Assembly (NCBI GenBank): GCA_017601345.1
Contig: JAFNIT010000013.1
Coordinates: 1 to 33,108 of the forward strand
Length of the DNA stretch: 33,108 nt
Origin: Candidatus Brockarchaeota archaeon
GTDB taxonomy: Archaea; Thermoproteota; EX4484-205; JAAOZP01
Direction: 5' to 3'
Each line of letters starts with the position of its first letter. Within the stretch, counting starts at the first letter, position 1. Made by a program: the position numbers and the translations under genes. Positions 7,387 to 14,494 of the stretch are shown here, in pieces. The notes beneath the pieces are model-generated. The model saw nothing but the letters and a program-made list of their open reading frames with translations. It was not told where the DNA came from and made no database searches.

Positions 7387-7823
7387 TGAAGTTGGGTGTT
7401 AAAACAGTCAAGAGGCTCGCTGCTGACATTCTCAAAGTCGGCGAGTCGAGGATATGGATAGACCCTCAGAGGCTTGAAGAAGTGGAGAACGCTGTCACAA
7501 GGGCTGATGTAAGGAGGCTTATTAAAAGCGGCATTATTAAGAAGAGGCCTGCCTCTACTCCGAGCAGAGGAAGGTTTAGGGCTAGGAGCAGTAGGAGGGG
7601 CCCAGGCAGCAAGAAGGGAGCGAAGGGAGCTAGGATATCGGTTACGTGGGTTGAGAAAGTTAGGGCACAGAGGAGGCTTCTCAAAGAACTACGTAGCAGT
7701 AAGGTTATCTCTAGTAAAGTGTACAGAAGGCTATACTTAATGGTTAAGGGAGGCGCGTTTGCAAGCAAAAGGGCATTAATGAACTATGTTCTTTCACTAA
7801 AAGAAAGAGGTGAAGCTGTTTAA
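7386..7823 (+). CDS. rpl19e: Ribosomal protein L19e (eL19)
   Basis: Archaeal/eukaryotic protein forming part of an inter-subunit bridge. The 145-residue product has the typical L19e opening KTVKRLAADILKVGESRIWI, the motif RRLIKSGIIKKRP, a Gly/Arg-rich middle (GRFRARSSRRGPGSKKGAKG) and a helical C-terminus. GTG 7386 shares its first base with the rpl32e stop. It is directly followed by the ATG of rpl18. Confidence 0.96.
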   Translation: MKLGVKTVKRLAADILKVGESRIWIDPQRLEEVENAVTRADVRRLIKSGIIKKRPASTPSRGRFRARSSRRGPGSKKGAKGARISVTWVEKVRAQRRLLKELRSSKVISSKVYRRLYLMVKGGAFASKRALMNYVLSLKERGEAV

Positions 7824-8398
7824 TGGCGAAGTCAGCATCCTACAAGGTTAAGTTCAGAAGGCGCCGTGAGGGCCTTACAGACTACTACCTCAGGACTAAG
7901 CTCCTTAGATCAAGCCTGCCCAGGGTTGTCGTAAGGATTTCCAATAAGCATATCAGGGTATTAATAGTCTCAAGCAAGCCCATTGGAGACATGGTTTTGG
8001 CATCGGCCTTCTCTCAAGAGCTTAGGAAATTCGGTTGGCCCTTCAGTTTCAACAATACTCCTGCTGCATACTTGACAGCCTACCTTGCAGGCCTAAGGTG
8101 TTTGATGAAGGATGTTTCCGAAGGTATTCTCGACGTCGGTTTACACAAGCCTGTTAAGGGCGGTAGGATATACGCTGTCTGCAGAGGTCTATTGGATACA
8201 GGTTTCAAAATCAAGGTTGACGAGTCGATGCTTCCCGAGGAAGGTAGAATAGTCGGTGAGCATATAGTCAACTATTTCAAGGCTTCTGCAGACAGGAGAT
8301 TCTCTAGGTACGTGAGTGAAGGTTTGAATGTTGAGGCCATGCCCAGGATATTCGAGGAGGTTAAGAACAGGATAAAGGAGGCTGTTAAACATGGCTGA
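7823..8398 (+). CDS. rpl18: Ribosomal protein L18 (uL18)
   Basis: 5S rRNA-binding protein of the central protuberance. The 191-residue product begins with KVKFRRRREGLTDYYLRTKL and shows VVRISNKHIRVLIV, TPAAYLTAYLAGLRC and GLLDTGFKIKVDESMLPEEGRIVGEH (in two quoted parts of one region), all matching archaeal L18. ATG 7823 overlaps the rpl19e stop; the end overlaps rps5 by eight bases. Confidence 0.95.
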   Translation: MAKSASYKVKFRRRREGLTDYYLRTKLLRSSLPRVVVRISNKHIRVLIVSSKPIGDMVLASAFSQELRKFGWPFSFNNTPAAYLTAYLAGLRCLMKDVSEGILDVGLHKPVKGGRIYAVCRGLLDTGFKIKVDESMLPEEGRIVGEHIVNYFKASADRRFSRYVSEGLNVEAMPRIFEEVKNRIKEAVKHG

Positions 8399-9050
8399 GG
8401 ACGAGTCTGAAGAACCTGAGGAAGTGATCGAAAAAGTCACTGTAGAGACTCCGCTTATCAGGATGATAAAAGAGGGGAGAGTCTCTACACTGGAAGAAGT
8501 TTTCAGCATGGGTCTTAAGATCAGGGAGCCCGAGGCAATCGACCTCCTGCTCCGTAAGATAAGGGAGGAGGTTATATCAGTCAGCCCAGTCCAGAAACAG
8601 AGTGACGCGGGGGAGAAGACTCGTTTCAGAGCACTCGTCGTAGTAGGTGATGAAGATGGGCATGTTGGAATAGGGTCTGCAAAGGCCAAGCAGGTTAGGG
8701 ATGCGATAGAGAAGGCCGCGAGGAGAGCTAGGCTCAACATGATTCCTGTTCCTCGAGGATGCGGCTCATGGGAATGCAAATGTGGCGAGCCTCATTCTCT
8801 TCCTGCGAAAACCTCTGGGAAAACAGGCAGCGTGACCGTCATGCTCTATCCTGGTCCCAAGGGTCTCGGCTTGGTCGTCGGGGATGCAATTAAGCCGCTC
8901 TTAAGGCTTGCGGGGATTCGGGATGCATGGTCTAAGACGAAAGGATCGACTTCAACAAGCCACTCATTTATCGCAGCAACGTACTCTGCCTTGAAAAAAC
9001 TTTTCATAACAAGCTTCTTGACAACGGAGGCCAGTAGAGTTGGGTCCTAA
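8391..9050 (+). CDS. rps5: Ribosomal protein S5 (uS5)
   Basis: Small-subunit protein involved in decoding accuracy. The 219-residue product has an acidic N-terminus (ESEEPEEVIEKV), the S5 double-stranded-RNA-binding fold around TRFRALVVVGDEDGHVGIG with AKQVRDAIEKAARRA, and a C-terminal domain with SVTVMLYPGPKGLGLVVGD. A Cys-containing insert (GCGSWECKCGEPH) is as in archaeal homologues. ATG 8391 overlaps rpl18 and its end overlaps rpl30. Confidence 0.96.
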   Translation: MAEDESEEPEEVIEKVTVETPLIRMIKEGRVSTLEEVFSMGLKIREPEAIDLLLRKIREEVISVSPVQKQSDAGEKTRFRALVVVGDEDGHVGIGSAKAKQVRDAIEKAARRARLNMIPVPRGCGSWECKCGEPHSLPAKTSGKTGSVTVMLYPGPKGLGLVVGDAIKPLLRLAGIRDAWSKTKGSTSTSHSFIAATYSALKKLFITSFLTTEASRVGS

Positions 9051-9528
9051 AGAGGATTCTCCATTAATAGCCGTGGTGAGAGTCAGAGGTACGGTAAATG
9101 TAACGAGGGATGTGGCAACTACCTTAAGCAAGCTTAGGCTCTTAAGGGTTAACTCATCCACGCTCGTTAGACTAACCCCCTCGATAGAGGGGATGCTGCA
9201 AAAGGCTAAGGATTACCTGATGTGGGGTAGGATAGACAAGAATACACTTCGACTACTATTGTTGAAAAGAGGTAGGCTGCCTGGAAACAAGCGTTTAAGT
9301 GATGAGAATCTATTAAGGTACACGCGCTACAAGTCTCTAGACGAGCTTGTTGAAGCAGTATGGGTAAGCGATTCTCCAAGCCAGGCACTTAAGCCAGTTA
9401 AACCCGTCTTCAGGCTAACTCCCCCGAAAGGAGGGTTTAAAAAGAGCGTTAAGAAACCCGTTAAGAAAGGCGGGATACTTGGAGACTGGGGTGAAAGAAT
9501 AAACAGTATTTTGAAAAGAATGGTATAA
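9040..9528 (+). CDS. rpl30: Ribosomal protein L30 (uL30)
   Basis: Large-subunit protein; the archaeal form is longer than the bacterial one and this product has 162 residues. It carries LIAVVRVRGTVNVTRDVATT, the block LRLLRVNSSTLVRLTPSIEGML and WGRIDKNTLRLLLLKRGRL, then a basic C-terminal tail (GGFKKSVKKPVKKGG). TTG 9040 overlaps the rps5 end. It closes the overlapping run that began with L22; a 42-base gap with a possible promoter follows. Confidence 0.95.
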   Translation: MGPKEDSPLIAVVRVRGTVNVTRDVATTLSKLRLLRVNSSTLVRLTPSIEGMLQKAKDYLMWGRIDKNTLRLLLLKRGRLPGNKRLSDENLLRYTRYKSLDELVEAVWVSDSPSQALKPVKPVFRLTPPKGGFKKSVKKPVKKGGILGDWGERINSILKRMV

Positions 9529-9536
9529 TGCAGAAC

Positions 9537-9546
9537 GTTTAAAAAC
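9537..9546 (+). promoter_or_regulatory. TATA-like box before rpl15
   Basis: CGTTTAAAAAC in the short L30-L15 gap is centred about 29 bases before TTG 9571, a spacing expected for a leaderless archaeal transcript starting L15-SecY. Confidence 0.45.
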
Positions 9547-9570
9547 TCCAATCCCTGCACGTTTCGAGGA

Positions 9571-9990
9571 TTGCCGACTAGACTAAGAAAAACCAGGAAG
9601 ATGCGTGGAAGCCGAACCCACGGCTGGGGTCAAGTAGGGCAGCATAGGAAATCGGGCTCCAGAGGAGGTGTTGGAAGAGCTGGCAGTATGGGCCACAAGT
9701 TCCTGAGCTTCTATAAGGAGGAGAAGGAGAAGGGCTTTGTTAGAAAGGTTCCCAGGGTTACCGGTAAAGAGATAAACGTCGGGGAATTAGATGAGCTCTA
9801 CGGTAAAATAGGAGTTCAGACAGCTGAAGGTCAGAAGCTCATAGACCTTAGTGCACACGGTTACTCTAAGCTTCTTGGTGCCGGAGAGATTTCATCAGCC
9901 TACGTCATTAAAGTTGCTCAATGCAGTGAGAGAGCACGTGCGAAAGTTGAGGCCGCTGGTGGAAAGGTTATCGGACCGGGTGAAGCATAA
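9571..9990 (+). CDS. rpl15: Ribosomal protein L15 (uL15)
   Basis: Late-assembling large-subunit protein with a Gly/Arg-rich N-terminal tail. The 139-residue product begins with PTRLRKTRKMRGSRTHGWGQ, GQHRKSGSRGGVGRAGSMGH and ends with SERARAKVEAAGGKVIGPGE, typical of archaeal L15. TTG 9571 gives the family-typical start. It overlaps the secY ATG by one base, the standard L15-SecY pairing. Confidence 0.96.
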   Translation: MPTRLRKTRKMRGSRTHGWGQVGQHRKSGSRGGVGRAGSMGHKFLSFYKEEKEKGFVRKVPRVTGKEINVGELDELYGKIGVQTAEGQKLIDLSAHGYSKLLGAGEISSAYVIKVAQCSERARAKVEAAGGKVIGPGEA

Positions 9991-11402
9991 TGGGCTTTCT
10001 AGATGCGATGGAGAAGATCGAGCCCTATATTTTCCAAATAGAAGCGCCTACTAGGAAAGTCAGCTTCACAACTAGGCTAGTATGGACCGGGATGGTGTTA
10101 ATCATATACCTAATCATGGGCTATATCCCCCTATACGGCATAGCTAGAGAGCAGGGTGCTGACCCGTGGCTTGCGATGAGAATCATAATAGGGGGTCAGC
10201 AGGGTTCTCTTCTCCACCTCGGCATAGGCCCGATAGTAACCGGTAGTCTACTCGTACAGCTTCTAGCGGGCTCCGGACTAATAAGTTTTGACCCGGGTTC
10301 AGAGTATGATAGGAGAATGCTACAGGTTGCGACGAAGTTGTTTACCGTAGTACTGATAATCTTCTCAGCAGCATCTACTGTTTTCAGTGGAACACTGATA
10401 AGAAATGATATTGGAGCCAGGATAATAGCCATGATGCAACTCTTCATAGCTTCCCTCCTTCTCCTCATGATGGATGAGATTCTTCAAAAGGGCTGGGGCC
10501 TCGGAAGCGGGATAAGCTTGTTCATACTCACGGGGGTTGCTAAGGAGATATGGTTGGAATGCTTAAGCCCACTGGCTCATGCACCAGACGGCTACATGTG
10601 GGGTGTTCTAATATTCTTCTTCCAAAAGGTGTTTACACTCAGCAATCCTCTAACTGGCTTCTTCTACCGCGGTGCACCAACTGTTCCAACTCTTTTCCAA
10701 CTTATTCTAACAATACTCTTTATACTGATACTGATATACTTGGAGAGTGTAAGTATAAATGTCCCGATTTCCCACGGACGTTTCAGAGGGTTTACGAGGG
10801 GTTTTCCAATAAAGCTTCTATACGTTTCGAACATTCCCGTAATATTGACTGCAGCAATATTCTCCAACATAATAATGATAGCTACGTTCTTGAACAATAC
10901 TCCGCTTGTCCAAACGCCCTTGGGCGATATCATAGGGAGGGTGGAGGTTGTTAACAATACCTACGTCCCTGTTTCAGGCTTGGCCAAGTTTGTTTCAGCA
11001 CCTAGGGGTATTGCACGTGCCGCCGAGGAACCGCTGCACGCATTAGGGTACATAGCCATACTTACTCTCTTCAGCTTAGGCCTGTCCATGGTTTGGCTTT
11101 CAGTCTCAGGTATGGATGCGCGCTCTCTCTCAACGCAGCTGGTGGAATCGGACGTGTTCCTCAGGGGCTTCAGGTCTACGCCGAGCATCATAGAGAGCAG
11201 GATAGCTCCCTATATTAATACTGTAGCATTGATCGGAGGATTACTTATAGGGTTAATCGCTGGCGTAGGGGATGTGCTGGGGGTACTGGGTGGCGGCATG
11301 GGTGTGCTACTGGCAGTCGACATTATACAACAATACTACCAGCTCATTCTCAGAGAGACTCTGGAGACCCATCCGGGATTAGCTAGGTTACTCGGAGGAT
11401 AA
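9990..11402 (+). CDS. secY: Protein translocase subunit SecY
   Basis: Channel subunit of the SecYEbeta translocase in the cytoplasmic membrane, which moves secretory and membrane proteins. The 470-residue protein is strongly hydrophobic with about ten membrane segments. The first follows a short amphipathic stretch (VWTGMVLIIYLIMGYIPLYG); the plug region and lateral-gate helices follow with LGIGPIVTGSLLVQLLAGSG and KGWGLGSGISLFILTGV, both SecY signatures. The cytosolic loop (GRFRGFTRGFPIKLLYVSNIP split over the motif) and the C-terminal GGLLIGLIAGVGDVLGVLGG segment complete the family pattern. ATG 9990 overlaps the rpl15 stop. Downstream, the expected archaeal adkA is missing. Confidence 0.97.
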   Translation: MGFLDAMEKIEPYIFQIEAPTRKVSFTTRLVWTGMVLIIYLIMGYIPLYGIAREQGADPWLAMRIIIGGQQGSLLHLGIGPIVTGSLLVQLLAGSGLISFDPGSEYDRRMLQVATKLFTVVLIIFSAASTVFSGTLIRNDIGARIIAMMQLFIASLLLLMMDEILQKGWGLGSGISLFILTGVAKEIWLECLSPLAHAPDGYMWGVLIFFFQKVFTLSNPLTGFFYRGAPTVPTLFQLILTILFILILIYLESVSINVPISHGRFRGFTRGFPIKLLYVSNIPVILTAAIFSNIIMIATFLNNTPLVQTPLGDIIGRVEVVNNTYVPVSGLAKFVSAPRGIARAAEEPLHALGYIAILTLFSLGLSMVWLSVSGMDARSLSTQLVESDVFLRGFRSTPSIIESRIAPYINTVALIGGLLIGLIAGVGDVLGVLGGGMGVLLAVDIIQQYYQLILRETLETHPGLARLLGG

Positions 11403-11413
11403 CTGCCGGAAAA

Positions 11414-11423
11414 CGTTTTATCC
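11414..11423 (+). promoter_or_regulatory. TATA-like box before the DUF106 gene
   Basis: CGTTTTATCC lies about 30 bases before the ATG at 11448 in the 45-base gap after secY; it could start a transcript for DUF106-cmk-L14e-cbf5. Confidence 0.4.
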
Positions 11424-11447
11424 AACCCTCCGGGAGTTGAGGGCAGT

Positions 11448-11894
11448 ATGCAACTCTCCAATATGATAATTGTGACAGCGGTTTCCGCAGCATCTTCGAT
11501 AATAACCAATCTGGCAACCAAGCTCATACTCCACCCTGAGAAAATTAGGGAGAAGTCTGAAACCTTGAAAGCATTTAGAATGCAGCGTGAGGCTGCGCGT
11601 AGGCTTAAAGACAATAAACTTCTCAAGAAGCTTGATAAGCAGAAGTTCTACATTTCTCAACTGGAGAAGGAGGTCTCGTCATTCCAAATGAGGATGATGA
11701 TTATCAACATGCTTCACTTCTGGGTCTTCATCGCTTTAAGCTATTTCCTCCCATTCGGTGAGACAGCAGGCTATTTGTCAGCATCGATTTCAAAAGACGG
11801 AGGTCCCATATCCCTACCACTGGTAATATGGTACTCCATATGTATGTTTTTCTTCATGCTCTTGTTCAGAAAGCTTTTGGGGGTTGCCTTGTAA
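11448..11894 (+). CDS. DUF106 membrane protein (EMC3/TMCO1/YidC-like insertase)
   Basis: Archaeal DUF106 proteins belong to the Oxa1/YidC/Get1/EMC3 superfamily and are thought to assist membrane-protein insertion. The 148-residue product has an N-terminal membrane segment (IIVTAVSAASSIITNLATKL), a long charged coiled-coil region of about 55 residues (RMQREAARRLKDNKLLKKLD), and two C-terminal membrane segments (MLHFWVFIALSYFLPF; LVIWYSICMFFFMLLF), which is the expected three-helix plan. The position after SecY is conserved in archaea and fits a role alongside the translocon. The stop overlaps the cmk ATG. Confidence 0.88.
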   Translation: MQLSNMIIVTAVSAASSIITNLATKLILHPEKIREKSETLKAFRMQREAARRLKDNKLLKKLDKQKFYISQLEKEVSSFQMRMMIINMLHFWVFIALSYFLPFGETAGYLSASISKDGGPISLPLVIWYSICMFFFMLLFRKLLGVAL

Positions 11895-12472
11895 TGTCGG
11901 GTTTAAAACGTCCAAGGCGTCCGATAATAATCCTAACGGGCATGCATGGCGTCGGCAAGTCTACTTACGCGAGACCGCTTGCCGAGGAATTCAACCTCGA
12001 GTACGTTTCGACGGGCATAGTATTCAGGAAGATAGCTAGAGAAAAAGGTCTCACTCTTATCCAATTGTCAGAAATATGCATGAGGAATCCTGAGTTCGAC
12101 CGGGAGATAGACAACGTGACTATTTCACTACTGGAATCGGGAGGCGTTGTACTAGACAGCCTGCTTGCAGGATGGTTCGCAAGAGACGTGGAATCTTTCA
12201 AAATATTCTTAAAGGCTCCATTCGAAATAAGATGTAAGAGGATTGCATCCAGGGAGAACAGACCCTTGGAGGAAATTATTTCCGAGACTAGGGCTAGGGA
12301 GAACTCTGAGAAGAAGAGATTCATGGAATACTACGGGTTCAACATAGAGGATTTGAGCCTCTACGATATGGTTTTAGACACCGGGGTACTATCTCAGGAT
12401 GCTGTGAGTAGAATACTTAAGACGGCTGTCTCAGCCTATTTGGAGGAGAAGTGGGTGGTGGAGAATGCCTAG
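11894..12472 (+). CDS. cmk: Cytidylate kinase, archaeal type
   Basis: Phosphorylates CMP (and dCMP) with ATP in pyrimidine nucleotide salvage. The Walker A motif is GMHGVGKSTYARPLAEEF near residue 18, followed by YVSTGIVFRKIARE and the substrate-site block VVLDSLLAGWFARD, which corresponds to the RLAGW region of archaeal Cmk; a lid-like Arg-rich region (RCKRIASRENRP) follows. ATG 11894 (192 residues), overlapping the DUF106 stop, is preferred; the ORF-track start 66 bases upstream lies inside DUF106. In many archaea L34e sits just before cmk; it is absent here. Confidence 0.9.
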   Translation: MSGLKRPRRPIIILTGMHGVGKSTYARPLAEEFNLEYVSTGIVFRKIAREKGLTLIQLSEICMRNPEFDREIDNVTISLLESGGVVLDSLLAGWFARDVESFKIFLKAPFEIRCKRIASRENRPLEEIISETRARENSEKKRFMEYYGFNIEDLSLYDMVLDTGVLSQDAVSRILKTAVSAYLEEKWVVENA

Positions 12473-12758
12473 GGAAGTGCTACGTCCGGGGAGAATATGC
12501 GTTATAACAAGGGGCAGGGATAAGGGTAAGAAATGTGTCATAGTTAGGCTTGTTGATGATTCCAATGTACTGGTAACAGGGCCTAAAGAGTTGAACGGAG
12601 TCAAGAGGGGTAAGAAAAACATCCTCCACTTAATGCCGCTCAAAGAAACGGTCAGAATAAGAGCGAACTCTAGAGATGAGACAGTTTTAGCAGCTATAGA
12701 AAAGAGCGGATTGAAACAATTCATGACGGAGCTGATTAGGTTTGAGAAATCTCGTTGA
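12465..12758 (+). CDS. rpl14e: Ribosomal protein L14e (eL14)
   Basis: Archaeal/eukaryotic large-subunit protein with a KOW-like barrel. The 97-residue product reads LRPGRICVITRGRDKGKKCV, followed by VTGPKELNGVKRGKKNILHL, the typical L14e core. It is found between cmk and cbf5 as in Crenarchaeota-type gene orders. It overlaps cmk at its start and cbf5 at its end. Confidence 0.94.
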   Translation: MPREVLRPGRICVITRGRDKGKKCVIVRLVDDSNVLVTGPKELNGVKRGKKNILHLMPLKETVRIRANSRDETVLAAIEKSGLKQFMTELIRFEKSR

Positions 12759-13738
12759 TGTCCTGAAGTTCAGGACTATTGTGAAGGAGGAGTATGAAAC
12801 CGACCCGAACTACGGCGAGTATCCGGAGAAAAGGAGTATCCAAAGGCTTCTTAAGCTGGGTATTGTAAACTTGGATAAGCCTCCCGGACCATCGAGCCAT
12901 GACGTTTCATCGACGGTGAAGAAGATACTTGAAGTCGAGAAGGCTGGTCACGCTGGGACCCTTGAAGAAATGGGGAGATCCCGGCGTGTCCGGTGTTTTA
13001 CCGGTTTGCCTCAACGACGCTACTAAGGCTGTTGAATACTTGCATATGATGAGCAAGGAGTACGTGGGGGTCTGCGAAATACATGGCGAGTTTGATGAGA
13101 AGGATTTGAGGAAGTGGGTTGAAAAACTGACTGGAGTAATATATCAGAAGCCTCCGGTAAAATCTTCTGTAAAAAGGACACTAAGGAGAAGGACGATACT
13201 CAATTTTACGATAGAGGATATTGCGGGGAGAAGGTTCTTATTCAGAGTGGTCACGGAGCCGGGTACATACATAAGGAAGCTCCTCCATGACCTGGGCCTC
13301 TTGATGGGCGTGGGTGCTCACATGGTTGAGCTGAGAAGAACAAGGGACGGGTTCCTGAACGAGGAATCTTCATCCACGTTACTTGAGCTTTACACCGCAT
13401 GGTACATGTACTCTAAAGACGGTGACGAGAGGCTCTTGAGGAAAACAATTAGACCGATAGAGGAGGCTCTCAAAGGCTTCCCCTCGATATACATTAAGGA
13501 TAGTGCTGTAGCAGCAGTTGCACACGGTGCACCGCTCGCAGCCAAGGGGGTTTCGAAAATAGACCATCCTCTTACCAAAGGCGACATCGTCTGCATAAAG
13601 ACTTTGAAAGGAGAATGCGTGGGCTTCGGAGTTTTAACAATGGATTCCGACGAGGTTATCTATGCGAAAAGTGGAGTAGTAGCAACTGTCGAAAGAGTCG
13701 TGATGGATAGGAATCTTTATCCGAAGACATGGGGCTGA
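12742..13738 (+). CDS. cbf5: tRNA/rRNA pseudouridine synthase Cbf5 (TruB family), gene interrupted by a 13-nt intron
   Basis: Catalytic subunit of H/ACA guide ribonucleoproteins (with Nop10, Gar1, L7Ae), also able to modify tRNA U55. Exon 1 (12742-12964) encodes an N-terminal extension, KLGIVNLDKPPGPSSHDV and GHAGTL; exon 2 (12978-13738) continues DPGVSGVLPV, then the rest of the catalytic domain (EPGTYIRKLLHDLG) and a C-terminal PUA domain (ALKGFPSIYIKDSAVAAVAH onward). Removing the 13 bases 12965-12977 rebuilds GTLDPGVSG, with the catalytic Asp codon GAT split after its first base, and gives 984 coding bases (327 residues), the usual archaeal Cbf5 length. TTG 12742 is the most upstream good start; GTG 12781 is an alternative. 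The ORF track splits this gene into two ORFs. See the separate intron entry. Confidence 0.92.
12949..12988 (+). other. Bulge-helix-bulge intron (12965-12977) in cbf5
   Basis: The exon-exon outer helix is CACGCTGGGA (12949-12958) with TCCCGGCGTG (12979-12988): 10 bp, one of them G-U. The central helix is CCCT (12959-12962) with GGGG (12972-12975), ending in one G-U. The 5' bulge is TGA (12963-12965) and the 3' bulge AGA (12976-12978). The archaeal splicing endonuclease cuts after the second base of each bulge, which here releases AAGAAATGGGGAG, 13 nt, exactly what is needed to restore frame and the catalytic motif. There is almost no inner helix: only A12966-U12971 could close a GAAA loop, so this is a relaxed motif. 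Confidence 0.88.
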
Positions 13739-13768
13739 ACGCATGTTACATCTTATTTACCGTAAAAA

Positions 13769-13777
13769 CTTTTAAGA
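13769..13777 (+). promoter_or_regulatory. TATA-like box before tRNA-Ser
   Basis: CTTTTAAGA is centred 29 bases before the first tRNA base (13802), the expected distance for an archaeal tRNA promoter. The 63 bases between cbf5 and the tRNA hold nothing else that I recognise. Confidence 0.55.
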
Positions 13778-13801
13778 GCATATGTAACCGAAATAAATCG
13801 G

Positions 13802-13899
13802 GCTGGGGTGGCCGAACCTGGCTAAGGCGCAAGCCTGGAGTAGGACTTGAAAGCTTGTGGCGCTTATGCGCCGTAGGGGTTCAAATCCCCTCCCCAGCG
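13802..13899 (+). tRNA. tRNA-Ser (GGA most likely) with an 11-nt intron at 37/38
   Basis: Acceptor stem GCTGGGG/CCCCAGC (7 bp), D arm with GCC/GGC, anticodon stem CAAGC/GCTTG, long variable arm GGCGC-TTAT-GCGCC, T arm AGGGG-TTCAAAT-CCCCT, and discriminator G at 13899. The long variable arm with discriminator G indicates serine. The anticodon loop is 18 bases, not 7. With an intron TAGGACTTGAA (13841-13851) at the standard position 37/38 the loop becomes CTGGAGA with anticodon GGA (13837-13839). An alternative reading removes 11 bases on the other side and leaves CTTGAAA (anticodon TGA). The canonical intron site and lack of a bulge-helix-bulge for the second reading favour GGA. Mature length would be 87 plus CCA, which is not encoded. 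Confidence 0.88.
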
Positions 13900-13972
13900 T
13901 TTGGAAATCAGGATCTAAGTCGGTTGCTTATAAATGGCTATATGTAACCCAATTTCCTTAATTTGATAATAA

Positions 13973-13998
13973 CGTTTATAACCGTCTCCGTTAAAAAC
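13973..13998 (+). promoter_or_regulatory. Promoter region of the rps13-rps4 operon
   Basis: Two TATA-like boxes, CGTTTATAAC (13973-13982) and GTTAAAAAC (13990-13998), lie 37 and 20 bases (centres) before the ATG of rps13. Either could work with a short leader. The rest of the 114-base gap after the tRNA shows no recognised element. Confidence 0.45.
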
Positions 13999-14013
13999 TC
14001 TAGAGCCTGCTGA

Positions 14014-14487
14014 ATGAGCAATAGGGAGTTCAGGGAGATAGTTAGGATCGCCGGTACGGATTGCGACGGTAAGAGGAAGGTATTGGACGGTCTATCTATG
14101 ATTAAGGGAGTAGGCTGGTCCTTTGCTAGGGCATTATGCATAGCCCTCAACATACCGATGGACACTAGGATGGGCTACTTGACCGATGAGGAGGTTGCGA
14201 GAATAGAGGCTGCTTTAAACAATCCCAAGTCTTTGAAGATTCCATCATGGATGTTCAACAGGAGGATGGATCCCATAAGCGGTGAAGACAAACATCTGAT
14301 AACCTCGGAACTTGAACTCACTCAGAAGATGGATATTGAGAGGATGATTAAGATGAAAAGCTGGAAGGGTATTAGACATTCTCTGGGGCTAAAAGTGAGG
14401 GGACAGAAGACCAGGACAACCGGCAGGACAGGCCCTCCAATAGGTTTCCTGAAAAGCGCTGCCAAGTCCGGTGGCGGAGGGAAGTGA
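14014..14487 (+). CDS. rps13: Ribosomal protein S13 (uS13)
   Basis: Small-subunit head protein contacting the P-site tRNA and S19. The 157-residue product has VRIAGTDCDGKRKVLDGLSM, MIKGVGWSFARALCIALNIP (helix-two-turn-helix region) and the C-terminal tail GLKVRGQKTRTTGRTGPPIG. ATG 14014 is supported by family start MSNREFREIVRI. It is followed seven bases after its stop by rps4. Confidence 0.97.
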   Translation: MSNREFREIVRIAGTDCDGKRKVLDGLSMIKGVGWSFARALCIALNIPMDTRMGYLTDEEVARIEAALNNPKSLKIPSWMFNRRMDPISGEDKHLITSELELTQKMDIERMIKMKSWKGIRHSLGLKVRGQKTRTTGRTGPPIGFLKSAAKSGGGGK

Positions 14488-14494
14488 TCGAGAC

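Noticed and set aside
8189-8779. 196-residue minus-strand ORF over rpl18/rps5
   Set aside because: Antisense shadow of two clear ribosomal genes; Ser-rich composition typical of such shadows.
10550-10954. 134-residue ORF inside secY
   Set aside because: Wholly within the SecY coding region in another frame, low-complexity composition, no family resemblance.
12742-13738. cbf5 as a pseudogene or simple sequencing frameshift
   Set aside because: The extra sequence is 13 bases, not one, it lies precisely in a BHB fold whose standard cut sites restore the frame, and both flanks are fully conserved.
13835-13845. tRNA-Ser(TGA) with an intron before the anticodon
   Set aside because: I tested cut sites 31/32, 32/33 and 33/34 and none gives a 4-bp central helix; the 37/38 reading with GGA is better, though not certain.
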